Assembly (NCBI GenBank): GCA_021813595.1
Contig: JAKAKF010000125.1
Location: forward strand, 1 to 14,870
Length of the DNA stretch: 14,870 nt
DNA from: a bacterium
GTDB taxonomy: Bacteria; SZUA-79; Acidulodesulfobacterales; Acidulodesulfobacteraceae
Direction of reading: 5' to 3'
Shown: one piece after another, positions 8,163 through 14,870 of the stretch
Layout: each line of letters begins with the position of its first letter
How positions within the stretch are numbered: position 1 is the stretch's first letter
Translations under genes and position numbers: made by a program
The notes under the pieces: model-generated
Told to the model about the DNA's origin: nothing
What the model saw: only the letters and a program-made list of their open reading frames with translations
Database searches by the model: none

Positions 8163-8170
8163 AAAGGAGA
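8163..8170 (+). promoter_or_regulatory. Ribosome-binding site that fixes the start of the GGDEF-like gene
   Basis: AAAGGAGA lies 9 nt before the ATG at 8180 and is a strong Shine-Dalgarno. It decides against a TTG at 8141 in the same frame, because that longer version would contain this site inside the coding sequence and has no ribosome-binding site of its own. Confidence 0.75.
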
Positions 8171-8179
8171 CATCAGTTT

Positions 8180-9184
8180 ATGGAAGAGAATAAAAATTGT
8201 GAAGATACAGGATATAAATTAATAGAAGAACTTATGGAGTTTGCCTCGCAAAAAAAAACGAAAGAAGAGATTATGCATTTTGTGAATATTGCATTCGAAT
8301 ATTCTTTTGGAGCAACTGCCATTATGTTTCTGCATAAAAAATACGATTCCGGAGAAAGCGTTAAAATATCGAGAGGTTATTCTAATCTTTTTATTAAAAA
8401 AATCAATGAGAATCCCCCTTTTAAAATTATCGAAACATTAACTCATTTAAAAGGAGGATTATTTATAGATTTCAAAAAAGAAAAGGAAAAATACAATGAA
8501 TATAGCGGTTTATTCGAACATGAAAATGTTGCGGAACTTTATGCATATGAACTTAAGACGCCGTATTCCGACTCATATTTTGTTATAACATATTCCGTTA
8601 AAGGTTTTAAAAATTGCTGTTTTGATAAAGCTAAGGTTTTTGATACCTTTTTTGCCATTCTGGCATATATTTTAAACTCGGAGAGGTCTATTCAGGTTAT
8701 GAGGGATTGTTCCCAAGTAGATTATGTGTCTGGACTGAATAATTTTAAGTATTTTCATGAAAAACTTTTTCAGGAAATGCAAAAAGCGGCAAAGGACGGC
8801 AGTAAGTTATCAGTTGGATTAATTTCTATAAATCAGTTAAACAAGTTAAATTCGGTCAGCGGACATACCGCAGGAGATAAAAATATTTCAATAATAGCAA
8901 ATATTATCAAAAAAAATATAAGAGCTTTCGATATAGCATCGAGATACGGCAACAAGTTCATAATATTATTTCCTACGTTAGGAAAAGAAGAAGCCAAAAC
9001 GGTAATCAAAAAAATATTTGATGAAACCGAAGATTCTTTTAAGAAAGACGGACAGGATATATTGTCGTTAAACGCCGGAGTTTCGGAATTTCCAGAGGAC
9101 GGCAGTAACGAAAGAACTATTCTCGATATTGCCGAAGGACGCCGGATAGAAGCAAAAAGAGAAAAAAGATGGGCTGTTATATAA
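8180..9184 (+). CDS. GAF-like plus degenerate GGDEF-domain protein, probable non-catalytic c-di-GMP protein
   Basis: This is a soluble 334-residue protein with no signal peptide or membrane helix. Residues about 10-165 look like a GAF-type sensor fold (weak, by length and pattern). Residues about 170-334 align with a GGDEF domain: DYVSGLNNFKYFHEKL (usually D.LTGLxNR), GHTAGDKNISIIANIIKKNIR, then RYGNKF at 255-260. The active-site signature RYGGDEF is reduced by one residue, and the metal-binding 'DxDxFK' segment reads SINQLN (216-221), so diguanylate cyclase activity is not expected. RAFD (248-251), five residues before the remnant, has the position of the RxxD inhibitory site that binds c-di-GMP. 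The protein could therefore be a c-di-GMP receptor, as known for some degenerate GGDEF proteins, or simply a decayed scaffold. It sits between coaE and rho, 24 nt before rho. Confidence 0.8.
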   Translation: MEENKNCEDTGYKLIEELMEFASQKKTKEEIMHFVNIAFEYSFGATAIMFLHKKYDSGESVKISRGYSNLFIKKINENPPFKIIETLTHLKGGLFIDFKKEKEKYNEYSGLFEHENVAELYAYELKTPYSDSYFVITYSVKGFKNCCFDKAKVFDTFFAILAYILNSERSIQVMRDCSQVDYVSGLNNFKYFHEKLFQEMQKAAKDGSKLSVGLISINQLNKLNSVSGHTAGDKNISIIANIIKKNIRAFDIASRYGNKFIILFPTLGKEEAKTVIKKIFDETEDSFKKDGQDILSLNAGVSEFPEDGSNERTILDIAEGRRIEAKREKRWAVI

Positions 9185-9208
9185 AAATAATTTTTAAAGG
9201 AGTTCTTT

Positions 9209-10474
9209 ATGAACATTAAGGAGTTATCGGTAAAAAAAATTAACGAACTGCTGCAAATAGCCAAGGATTACAATATAGAAGGCGCATCGGGCATGCGTAA
9301 GCAGGATTTGATATACGCTCTGCTTCAAGCAGAAACGGAAAAGAATCAGCAGGCGGAAAAAAACGGATTGATTTCGGGTGAAGGAGTTTTAGAAATTCTA
9401 CCGGATCAATACGGATTTTTAAGATCGCTTGAGGCAAATTATCTTCACGGACCGGATGATATTTATGTGTCTCCGTCGCAGATAAGAAAATTCGGCTTAA
9501 GAACCGGAGATACTATACGCGGAATCATCAGGCCGCCCAAAGACAGCGAGAGATTTTATGCGCTTTTAAAAGTAGAAAGCATAAACTTCGAGGATCCGGA
9601 AATTGCAAAAGAAAAGATATTATTCGATAATTTGACGCCTTTATATCCCGAAGAAAAAATAAATCTTGAATTCGACCCTAAGAATATGTCCACGAGGCTT
9701 ATGGATTTATTAATTCCTATAGGAAAAGGACAGAGAGGGCTTATAGTCGCTCCTCCGAGAACCGGTAAGACTATGCTGCTTAAGGATATTGCGCATGCAA
9801 TAAATACGAACCACAAAGAGATTTTTCTTATGGTGCTTTTAATAGACGAAAGACCTGAAGAAGTTACGGATATGCAGAGATCCGTTAACGGAGAAGTTAT
9901 TAGCTCCACTTTTGACGAACCGCCGCAGAGGCATATTCAAATTGCGGAAATAGTTATAGAAAAAGCAAAAAGATTGGTAGAAACCGGAAAGGACGTAGTT
10001 ATTCTGCTTGATTCTATTACAAGGCTTGCAAGGGCATATAACGTTACTATACCGTCTTCAGGAAAAGTCTTATCAGGAGGCGTCGATTCGAATGCACTGC
10101 ATAAACCTAAAAGATTTTTCGGAGCGGCAAGAAATATAGAAGAAGGCGGAAGTTTGACTATTATAGCTACGGCTTTAATAGACACCGGTTCGAGGATGGA
10201 TGAAGTAATTTTTGAAGAATTTAAGGGAACCGGCAATCTTGAAGTCAATTTGGACAGAAAACTTTCGGAAAAAAGAATTTTCCCGGCAATAGATATAAAT
10301 AAATCCGGAACGAGAAAAGAAGAGCTCCTTGTCGATAAAGACCATTTAAAAAAGGTATGGATATTGAGAAAACTCCTGTCAACTATGGATACTCCCGAAG
10401 CAATGGAGTTTTTACTCGACAAAATAAAAAATACGAAATCCAACGCCGACTTTTTAAACTTAATGAATCAATGA
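9209..10474 (+). CDS. rho: Transcription termination factor Rho
   Basis: Rho is the hexameric RNA helicase that terminates many transcripts. All parts are present in 421 residues (E. coli 419): an N-terminal helical domain (about 1-45), an RNA-binding cold-shock-like domain with YGFLRS at 68-73, the P-loop [10 protein letters not shown] (181-190), the catalytic [13 protein letters not shown] (210-222), Walker B VILLDS (264-269), the Q-loop region [16 protein letters not shown] (289-304) and the R-loop EEFKGTGN (336-343). There is no insertion of the kind seen in some lineages. AAAGGAG (9196-9202) precedes the ATG by 6 nt. Its TGA stop overlaps an ATG of the following kinase frame (ATGA), and a strong hairpin begins 7 nt after the stop. 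Confidence 0.98.
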   Translation: MNIKELSVKKINELLQIAKDYNIEGASGMRKQDLIYALLQAETEKNQQAEKNGLISGEGVLEILPDQYGFLRSLEANYLHGPDDIYVSPSQIRKFGLRTGDTIRGIIRPPKDSERFYALLKVESINFEDPEIAKEKILFDNLTPLYPEEKINLEFDPKNMSTRLMDLLIPIGKGQRGLIVAPPRTGKTMLLKDIAHAINTNHKEIFLMVLLIDERPEEVTDMQRSVNGEVISSTFDEPPQRHIQIAEIVIEKAKRLVETGKDVVILLDSITRLARAYNVTIPSSGKVLSGGVDSNALHKPKRFFGAARNIEEGGSLTIIATALIDTGSRMDEVIFEEFKGTGNLEVNLDRKLSEKRIFPAIDINKSGTRKEELLVDKDHLKKVWILRKLLSTMDTPEAMEFLLDKIKNTKSNADFLNLMNQ

Positions 10475-11724
10475 TACGCTACGGGGATGGAATTCAATTC
10501 CGTCCCCGTCACAAAATAGAAAGTTTTGACAGAATTGAATTTCGGCACTATCGCAAAATGGATATAAATATGCATAATAAATATAACGATATCCCGATAA
10601 ATGCCGTCGATATTTTAGATAATATAAGCGACGGCGTTATCGTTATAGACGAAAATTATAAAATAGTTTATGCAAATAAGCGTTTTATAGACGATTCCGG
10701 TATATCGTCTTCTGAAATAATTGGAGGATACTGTTATAAGGTGAGTCATTTTAGGGATGAACCTTGCGATCCTCTGCTTGAATCCTGCTCTATCGAAGAA
10801 GTTATTAAAAAAGGCAAGACCGTAAAAGTTATACACGGACATTACGGAAGACACGGTAAGGAAATTGCCGTAGAGATAAATTCTGCACCTTATACGAACG
10901 AAAAAACCGGAAAAAGATATGCCGTAGAGGTTTTGAGATGCCTCGGAAACGGTTCTAACGCCCACTTAAAATTCAATCTTTCCCAGCGTTTGTCCGAAGT
11001 CGGACTTCTTGCTGAAGGCGTCGCTCATGAGATAAATAATCCATTAAATAACATTCTTGCATCTATAGACATGATAAAAATATGCGCCGGCAATTCCGAA
11101 CTTATTCAAAATAAGGATATTGCAAATATAATGAAAGAAGGCGGATGCGATATCAAGAAATATTTTGAATTAATGAAGGATGAAATTGAGAGATGCAAAG
11201 ATATTACAAAAAAACTCCTTACTTTATCCCGTCCGGTTTCCAATTCCAGCGATATAGTTAGCGTAAACAATTCAATAGAAGAAACGCTTGCGCTTATTTC
11301 TTTCACCGCGGGGAAAAAGAATATTATGATAAAAAAGAACCTTGCCGGCGATATCCCGCTTATAAGCTTTTCCGAAGCCGGACTCAGGCAGGTTTTATTA
11401 AATATTGCTTTAAATGCCGTCCAAGCCGTCCGCGAAGAAACCGGAATAGTATATTTTATAACAAAAAAAATAAAAGATTATATTTATATAATAATAGTCG
11501 ACAACGGTTGCGGTATCGCGCAGGAAGATATTAAAAAAATTTTCGACCCGTTTTTTTCTAAAAGAAAAAACTCTGCAAGCACAGGGCTCGGCCTGTCTAT
11601 ATCTATGAGCATTGTTAAATCTCTGGGCGGGTCCATAGAGGTCAGGTCAAAACTCGATTACGGAACTAAATTTACTATAAAAATTCCAATTAATAAAAAT
11701 TTTTCGGAAAACAAAGAAATTTAA
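10471..11724 (+). CDS. Soluble PAS-domain sensor histidine kinase (NtrB-like)
   Basis: This is a cytoplasmic sensor kinase with no membrane segment, 417 residues from the chosen start. Domains: PAS at about 45-160 ([20 protein letters not shown]), with cysteines C88, C99 and C106 in a [15 protein letters not shown]...SC pattern recalled from a PAS subtype of deltaproteobacterial NtrB-like kinases. HisKA follows with phosphoacceptor H186 in [12 protein letters not shown], then an HATPase with N-box [16 protein letters not shown] (305-320), G1 DNGCGIA (344-350), FDPFFSKR (358-365) and G2 STGLGLSIS (370-378). The start is uncertain. ATG 10471 makes a 4-nt ATGA overlap with rho but puts the hairpin in the first codons; ATG 10558 or 10570 would avoid it but have no clear ribosome-binding site; an opening at 10357 lies deep within rho and is rejected. 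It pairs with the regulator 1 nt downstream. Confidence 0.88.
   Translation: MIRYGDGIQFRPRHKIESFDRIEFRHYRKMDINMHNKYNDIPINAVDILDNISDGVIVIDENYKIVYANKRFIDDSGISSSEIIGGYCYKVSHFRDEPCDPLLESCSIEEVIKKGKTVKVIHGHYGRHGKEIAVEINSAPYTNEKTGKRYAVEVLRCLGNGSNAHLKFNLSQRLSEVGLLAEGVAHEINNPLNNILASIDMIKICAGNSELIQNKDIANIMKEGGCDIKKYFELMKDEIERCKDITKKLLTLSRPVSNSSDIVSVNNSIEETLALISFTAGKKNIMIKKNLAGDIPLISFSEAGLRQVLLNIALNAVQAVREETGIVYFITKKIKDYIYIIIVDNGCGIAQEDIKKIFDPFFSKRKNSASTGLGLSISMSIVKSLGGSIEVRSKLDYGTKFTIKIPINKNFSENKEI
10481..10509 (+). repeat. Strong inverted repeat (hairpin) at the rho-kinase junction
   Basis: The left arm ACGGGGATGGAATT (10481-10494) pairs with the right arm AATTCCGTCCCCGT (10496-10509) across a single C. 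Thirteen of 14 pairs are Watson-Crick and the other is a U-G wobble in RNA; in practice the inner A/T pairs would open to form a loop. The GC-rich base is unusual in this A/T-rich region. It starts 7 nt after the rho stop. No U-tract follows (CACAAAATAG), so it does not look like a standard intrinsic terminator. It may set 3'-end stability, processing or attenuation between rho and the kinase. Confidence 0.85.
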
Positions 11725-11725
11725 T

Positions 11726-13072
11726 ATGGACAACCACTCAGTTTCTATACTTATTGTCGACGACGATATCAATTACAGAAAAATTCTATCCGATTTTTTA
11801 AAAAACGAAGGTTATGACGTGGATTCGGTAAATTCGGCTGAAGAAGCTATAGACAGATTGGAAAAAGATTTTTTTAATATTATTATATCTGATTTAAAAC
11901 TTCCAGGAAAAACGGGTATAGAACTGTTAAAAACCGTAAAGTCAAGGTCGGAAGACATAGAGATTATAATTCTTACCGCATTCGGCAGCGTCGATTCGGC
12001 GGTATCGGCTTTGAAAATCGGGGCATGCGACTATTTAGTAAAACCTTTAAGCCTAGAAGAGCTCAGTATAACCTTAAAAAAACTGGTAGAAAAATTACAG
12101 CTTAAAAATTACGCCTCATATTTTAAGAGAGAAATCTTTAAAAAATTTTTTATAGGAAAATCTAAAGCCGCCGCTAAGGTTATCGACGATATTACCGTAG
12201 CGGCAAAATCTAATTTAAACGTTTTGATATCGGGAGAATCCGGAACCGGCAAAGAACTCAGCGCAAACATGCTGCACAGGCTTTCTTCTAGAAGAGATGA
12301 GCCGTTTATAATAGTAGATTCCTGCAATTTGTCCGAGAATCTTTTCGAATCCGAGCTGTTCGGACACGAAAGAGGTTCTTTTACCGGTGCCGATGTCCTT
12401 AAAAAGGGACTTCTCGAATATGCGGACAAAGGAACGCTGTTTATAGACGAGATAGGCGAAGTAAGCGGTATAATACAGGCTAAACTTTTAAGGATAATAG
12501 ATACTAAAAGTTTCAGGAGGGTAGGTTCGTCTAAAAATATTTTTATAGATACTAGAATTATAACGGCAACGAATAAAAATTTAAAAAAGATGGTAGAAGA
12601 CGGGAAATTCAGGGGTGACCTGTTTTACAGGATAAGCGGTTTCACTATAGAGCTTCCGCCTTTAAGGGAAAGAAAAGAAGATATTCCTTATTTAGCGCAC
12701 TATTTTATGACCAAAGAAAATAAAGTTCAGTATTCTAAACCAATTTCGCAGTCGGCATTAAATAAGCTAATGGATTACGCCTGGCCGGGAAACGTAAGGG
12801 AACTGAAAAACGTAATAGAAAGGTCTATAGTTTTATCCGAAGATAAAGAAGAAATTACGGACGACGCTATTCAGCTTGAAATTGCAGGGGGCAAAAATTT
12901 AAACTGCAGAGACGAATTTGAAATGTTCGAAAAAAAAATACCTATTAAAGAAATAGAAGAAAAGTACATAAGCTATCTTCTTTCCAAAGGGCATACGAGA
13001 GCTGAAATAGCCGATATTATAGGCGAAAGCGAAAGGTCGGTTTATAGAAAGCTTTCAGGTATAAAAAATTAA
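11726..13072 (+). CDS. Sigma-54-dependent response regulator, NtrC family
   Basis: This is a 448-residue bacterial enhancer-binding protein. The receiver domain (about 5-120) has the acidic pocket DDD (12-14), phosphoacceptor D56 in IIISDLKLPG, T84 in ILTAFGS and K106 in YLVKPLS. The AAA+ domain (about 140-380) has Walker A GESGTGKE (170-177), Walker B TLFIDEIGE (237-245), and the sigma-54 contact loop at 217-222 reading GSFTGA in place of the usual GAFTGA. FRGDLFYRISGFTIELPPLRER (295-316) and YAWPGNVREL (351-360) are further family marks. A Fis-type helix-turn-helix ends the protein (about 421-441, HTRAEIADIIGESERSVYRKL, trimmed). It lies 1 nt after the kinase gene, so the two form a two-component pair. 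Target genes are unknown; the chemoreceptor 126 nt downstream has no visible sigma-54 promoter. Confidence 0.95.
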   Translation: MDNHSVSILIVDDDINYRKILSDFLKNEGYDVDSVNSAEEAIDRLEKDFFNIIISDLKLPGKTGIELLKTVKSRSEDIEIIILTAFGSVDSAVSALKIGACDYLVKPLSLEELSITLKKLVEKLQLKNYASYFKREIFKKFFIGKSKAAAKVIDDITVAAKSNLNVLISGESGTGKELSANMLHRLSSRRDEPFIIVDSCNLSENLFESELFGHERGSFTGADVLKKGLLEYADKGTLFIDEIGEVSGIIQAKLLRIIDTKSFRRVGSSKNIFIDTRIITATNKNLKKMVEDGKFRGDLFYRISGFTIELPPLRERKEDIPYLAHYFMTKENKVQYSKPISQSALNKLMDYAWPGNVRELKNVIERSIVLSEDKEEITDDAIQLEIAGGKNLNCRDEFEMFEKKIPIKEIEEKYISYLLSKGHTRAEIADIIGESERSVYRKLSGIKN

Positions 13073-13180
13073 CTAATTAAGTTTATTTATTGTTTTAAAA
13101 GATAATTGTAACATATTTTTTTTTATTGGATTAAAATAAATAAAATAGCTGTTTTATTTAAAATAATTTGTTATATCCGA

Positions 13181-13189
13181 AGGGGGGAG
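13181..13189 (+). promoter_or_regulatory. Ribosome-binding site of the chemoreceptor gene
   Basis: AGGGGGGAG lies 9 nt before the ATG at 13199 and fixes that start. A GTG at 13191 is in another frame. The rest of the 126-nt gap is A/T-rich; no -24/-12 (TGGCAC...TGC) or flagellar sigma-28 promoter could be made out in it. Confidence 0.75.
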
Positions 13190-13198
13190 TGTGCCTGT

Positions 13199-14870
13199 AT
13201 GAATTTATCTATAATTAAGAAGACTTCTATTAAAACCAAACTTATTTCGTTGATTATAATCGCGGCAATAGTGGTTTTGTTTGCGCTTACTTATTATGCT
13301 TTATATTTTCAAAATAAGATGTCCGTAAAAACTACGTCTTTCGATGCAGTAGTTACGGCAAAAACAATGCTTTCGAGTTTGAACGCCATGATGCTTAACG
13401 GCACTATCTCAAATAAATCCGACAGACGCCAGTTATTCAAAATATACAGAAAAATCAAGGGGATTAAGTCTTTCAAGTTAGTAAGAGGCAATTCCGTAAA
13501 CAAAGAATTTGGACAGGGTTTAAAGCAAGAGATGCCTGCTACCAATTTCGACAAGGAAATACTTTCTTCAAAGAAAGAAATAATAAGAGTTTACGAAAAA
13601 AACGGCCAGAAATATTTGAAAATCGGCGTACCTTTTATTGCAAAAAAGATGTCGAGAGGCATAGACTGCCTTATGTGCCATACCGTTAAATCCGGAACGG
13701 TTCTTGGGGGAGTAGAACTGGTATATTCGCTTAAAAATACCGTTAACTCTTCTCATGTTTTTATGCGTAACGTGGTTATATTCTCTATTATATTAATATT
13801 TATTGCCATATTATTGATGTATTTAATGCTCAAGCAAACCTTTATAAAACCTATTACCGATTTTTATAACAGAGTCAGGGATATATCCAAGGGGGAAGGC
13901 GATTTAAGCAAATTGATACCTATGGACTGCTTCGATAAGCCGAAAATTATTGCAAACCGACACAGGCAATGCATGCTAAACGAATCTGAACTGGAACCGA
14001 GATGTTGGGATAAACAGATAGAAAGATTCGGAGAAAAAGGGGAGCATATATGTAAAAAGTGCAAGGTTTATAAAAATTCCGTTTACGACGAAATTACGGC
14101 GGTAGTTAACGAATTTAATAAATTTATTATAGATATAAGGGAAATAGTGCAGTCTATTACCGAAGAAGCTATGACAATAGTAGACGTAAGCACAACTATA
14201 GAGGGGCACGTAGATGAAATAAGTGCTAAAGCCCAGGAGCAGGCGGAGCTTGCAACCCATGTTGCGGCGGCTTCGGAAGAAATGTCGCAGACCATTAAGG
14301 AAATTGCAAAAAATACCCAGAATGTAAGTTCCGTTGCAAAAGAAGCATCCGACAGCGCAAAGAGCGGTTTCGATATAGTAGAAAAATCAATATCCGGCAT
14401 TAAAAATGTTGCCGTGCTTACTCAGCAACTTGGCAGTTTGATAAACGGATTAGAGCAGAGTTCCTTTGAAATAGGGGAAATAATATCGGTTATTAACGAT
14501 ATAGCCGACCAGACTAATCTGCTTGCTCTTAATGCCGCTATAGAGGCTGCCCGCGCCGGAGAATCCGGCAGGGGATTTGCCGTAGTAGCGGACGAAGTAC
14601 GAAAATTAGCCGAAAGAACCGTGAAGGCCACAAAAGAAATAGCAGCGAAAGTCCAGACGATGCAGCAAAGCACTCAAAATACTAAAACTTCTATGGATAA
14701 GACTTTAAGCGAAGTAGATTTATCGGTCGGTTATGCTTCAAAAGCCGGAGAATCGCTTGACAGCATAGAAAAAAATATTGTGGTTTTAACGGACCAGATA
14801 AGTTCCATAGCCGCCGCTTCGGAAGAGCAGACTGCGGCTACCAACGAGATTTCCCAAAATATAGAGACTG
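13199..14870 (+). CDS. Methyl-accepting chemotaxis protein with c-haem sensor domain and cysteine-rich HAMP insertion (partial at 3' end)
   Basis: A transmembrane chemoreceptor of which 557 residues are visible before the window ends. TM1 is about 15-37 and TM2 about 192-213, leaving a periplasmic sensor of roughly 150 residues. That sensor contains CLMCH (157-161), a CxxCH c-type haem attachment motif, followed by [13 protein letters not shown], as in Tll0287-like/DUF3365 haem sensors of Geobacter-type receptors. After TM2 the HAMP first helix ([22 protein letters not shown]) is interrupted by a stretch with C244, C258, C269-W270, C285 and C288 before HAMP resumes ([14 protein letters not shown]). 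The cytoplasmic part carries the canonical signalling tip ([21 protein letters not shown] and the following [18 protein letters not shown]), which contacts CheA/CheW. It is the first gene after the two-component pair, with its own strong ribosome-binding site. Confidence 0.93.
   Translation, partial: MNLSIIKKTSIKTKLISLIIIAAIVVLFALTYYALYFQNKMSVKTTSFDAVVTAKTMLSSLNAMMLNGTISNKSDRRQLFKIYRKIKGIKSFKLVRGNSVNKEFGQGLKQEMPATNFDKEILSSKKEIIRVYEKNGQKYLKIGVPFIAKKMSRGIDCLMCHTVKSGTVLGGVELVYSLKNTVNSSHVFMRNVVIFSIILIFIAILLMYLMLKQTFIKPITDFYNRVRDISKGEGDLSKLIPMDCFDKPKIIANRHRQCMLNESELEPRCWDKQIERFGEKGEHICKKCKVYKNSVYDEITAVVNEFNKFIIDIREIVQSITEEAMTIVDVSTTIEGHVDEISAKAQEQAELATHVAAASEEMSQTIKEIAKNTQNVSSVAKEASDSAKSGFDIVEKSISGIKNVAVLTQQLGSLINGLEQSSFEIGEIISVINDIADQTNLLALNAAIEAARAGESGRGFAVVADEVRKLAERTVKATKEIAAKVQTMQQSTQNTKTSMDKTLSEVDLSVGYASKAGESLDSIEKNIVVLTDQISSIAAASEEQTAATNEISQNIET

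Noticed and set aside
8141..8179. Longer GGDEF-like protein starting at TTG 8141
   Set aside because: The added 13 codons contain the strong ribosome-binding site for ATG 8180 and have none of their own.
8180..9184. Active diguanylate cyclase
   Set aside because: The GGDEF signature is one residue short with Asn-Lys replacing the catalytic acids, and the metal-binding aspartates are missing.
9556..10443. Two long open frames on the minus strand within rho (117 and 168 residues)
   Set aside because: They are Ser/Ile/Phe-rich mirror frames of a highly conserved gene, with no recognisable motif or ribosome-binding site. The same applies to the other minus-strand open frames across the window.
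10357..10470. Kinase start at 10357
   Set aside because: It lies more than 100 nt inside rho, whose C-terminus is conserved in its own frame; the extra residues look like frame noise.
10481..10520. Rho-independent terminator after rho
   Set aside because: The stem is strong, but the bases after it are CACAAAATAG with no run of T on the + strand, and the opposite strand has none either, so I report it as a hairpin of unknown role.
13073..13198. Sigma-54 or sigma-28 promoter ahead of the chemoreceptor
   Set aside because: The gap was read for TGGCAC-N5-TTGC and TAAA-N15-GCCGATAA patterns and neither is present; only A/T-rich sequence with poorly spaced sigma-70-like hexamers is seen.

Overview
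The window is a low-GC (A+T-rich, heavy use of ATA for isoleucine) bacterial chromosome segment. It is densely packed, with every recognisable gene on the + strand. The gene set points to a Gram-negative (diderm) relative of the Deltaproteobacteria/Desulfobacterota. The evidence is a proB-proA-nadD-rsfS-gpmI block and a coaE...rho block, both familiar from that lineage, a LapB-type LPS assembly protein, an NtrB/NtrC-like pair for sigma-54, and a chemoreceptor with a c-type haem motif in its sensor domain. The lineage is an inference from gene content; I cannot name a genus.

Region 1 (1-2601) is a proline/NAD/ribosome housekeeping operon: the 3' end of proB (PUA domain), then proA, nadD and rsfS, tightly spaced or overlapping. 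Region 2 (2724-4094) is a single membrane protein that joins a LapA-like two-helix N-terminus to a complete LapB (TPR plus rubredoxin-like zinc module), at a place where rlmH often lies in related genomes. Region 3 (4160-8064) is a second compact run: gpmI, an RluA-family pseudouridine synthase, a YfiH/PgeF protein and coaE, with overlaps of 10 and 4 nt and a gap of 22 nt.

Region 4 (8180-13072) mixes regulation and core function. It holds a GAF-like + GGDEF-like protein that has lost the catalytic signature but keeps an RxxD inhibitory-site motif. Next comes the termination factor Rho, and then a soluble PAS histidine kinase whose likely start overlaps the rho stop codon (ATGA), with a strong 14-bp hairpin right at the junction. 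A sigma-54 response regulator follows 1 nt after the kinase. Region 5 (13199-14870, running off the end) is a methyl-accepting chemotaxis protein with a periplasmic CxxCH haem motif and an extra five-cysteine CW-type insertion within its HAMP region.

How the genes may fit together: most of the window is core metabolism and RNA/ribosome functions. The last 5-6 kb is a signalling block that could link redox state (haem sensor, cysteine-bearing PAS, cysteine cluster in HAMP) and possibly c-di-GMP (degenerate GGDEF) to transcription and motility. That link is inference from adjacency and motifs. I saw no tRNA, rRNA, CRISPR array, insertion sequence, phage gene or pseudogene. No gene-free gap exceeds 126 nt.
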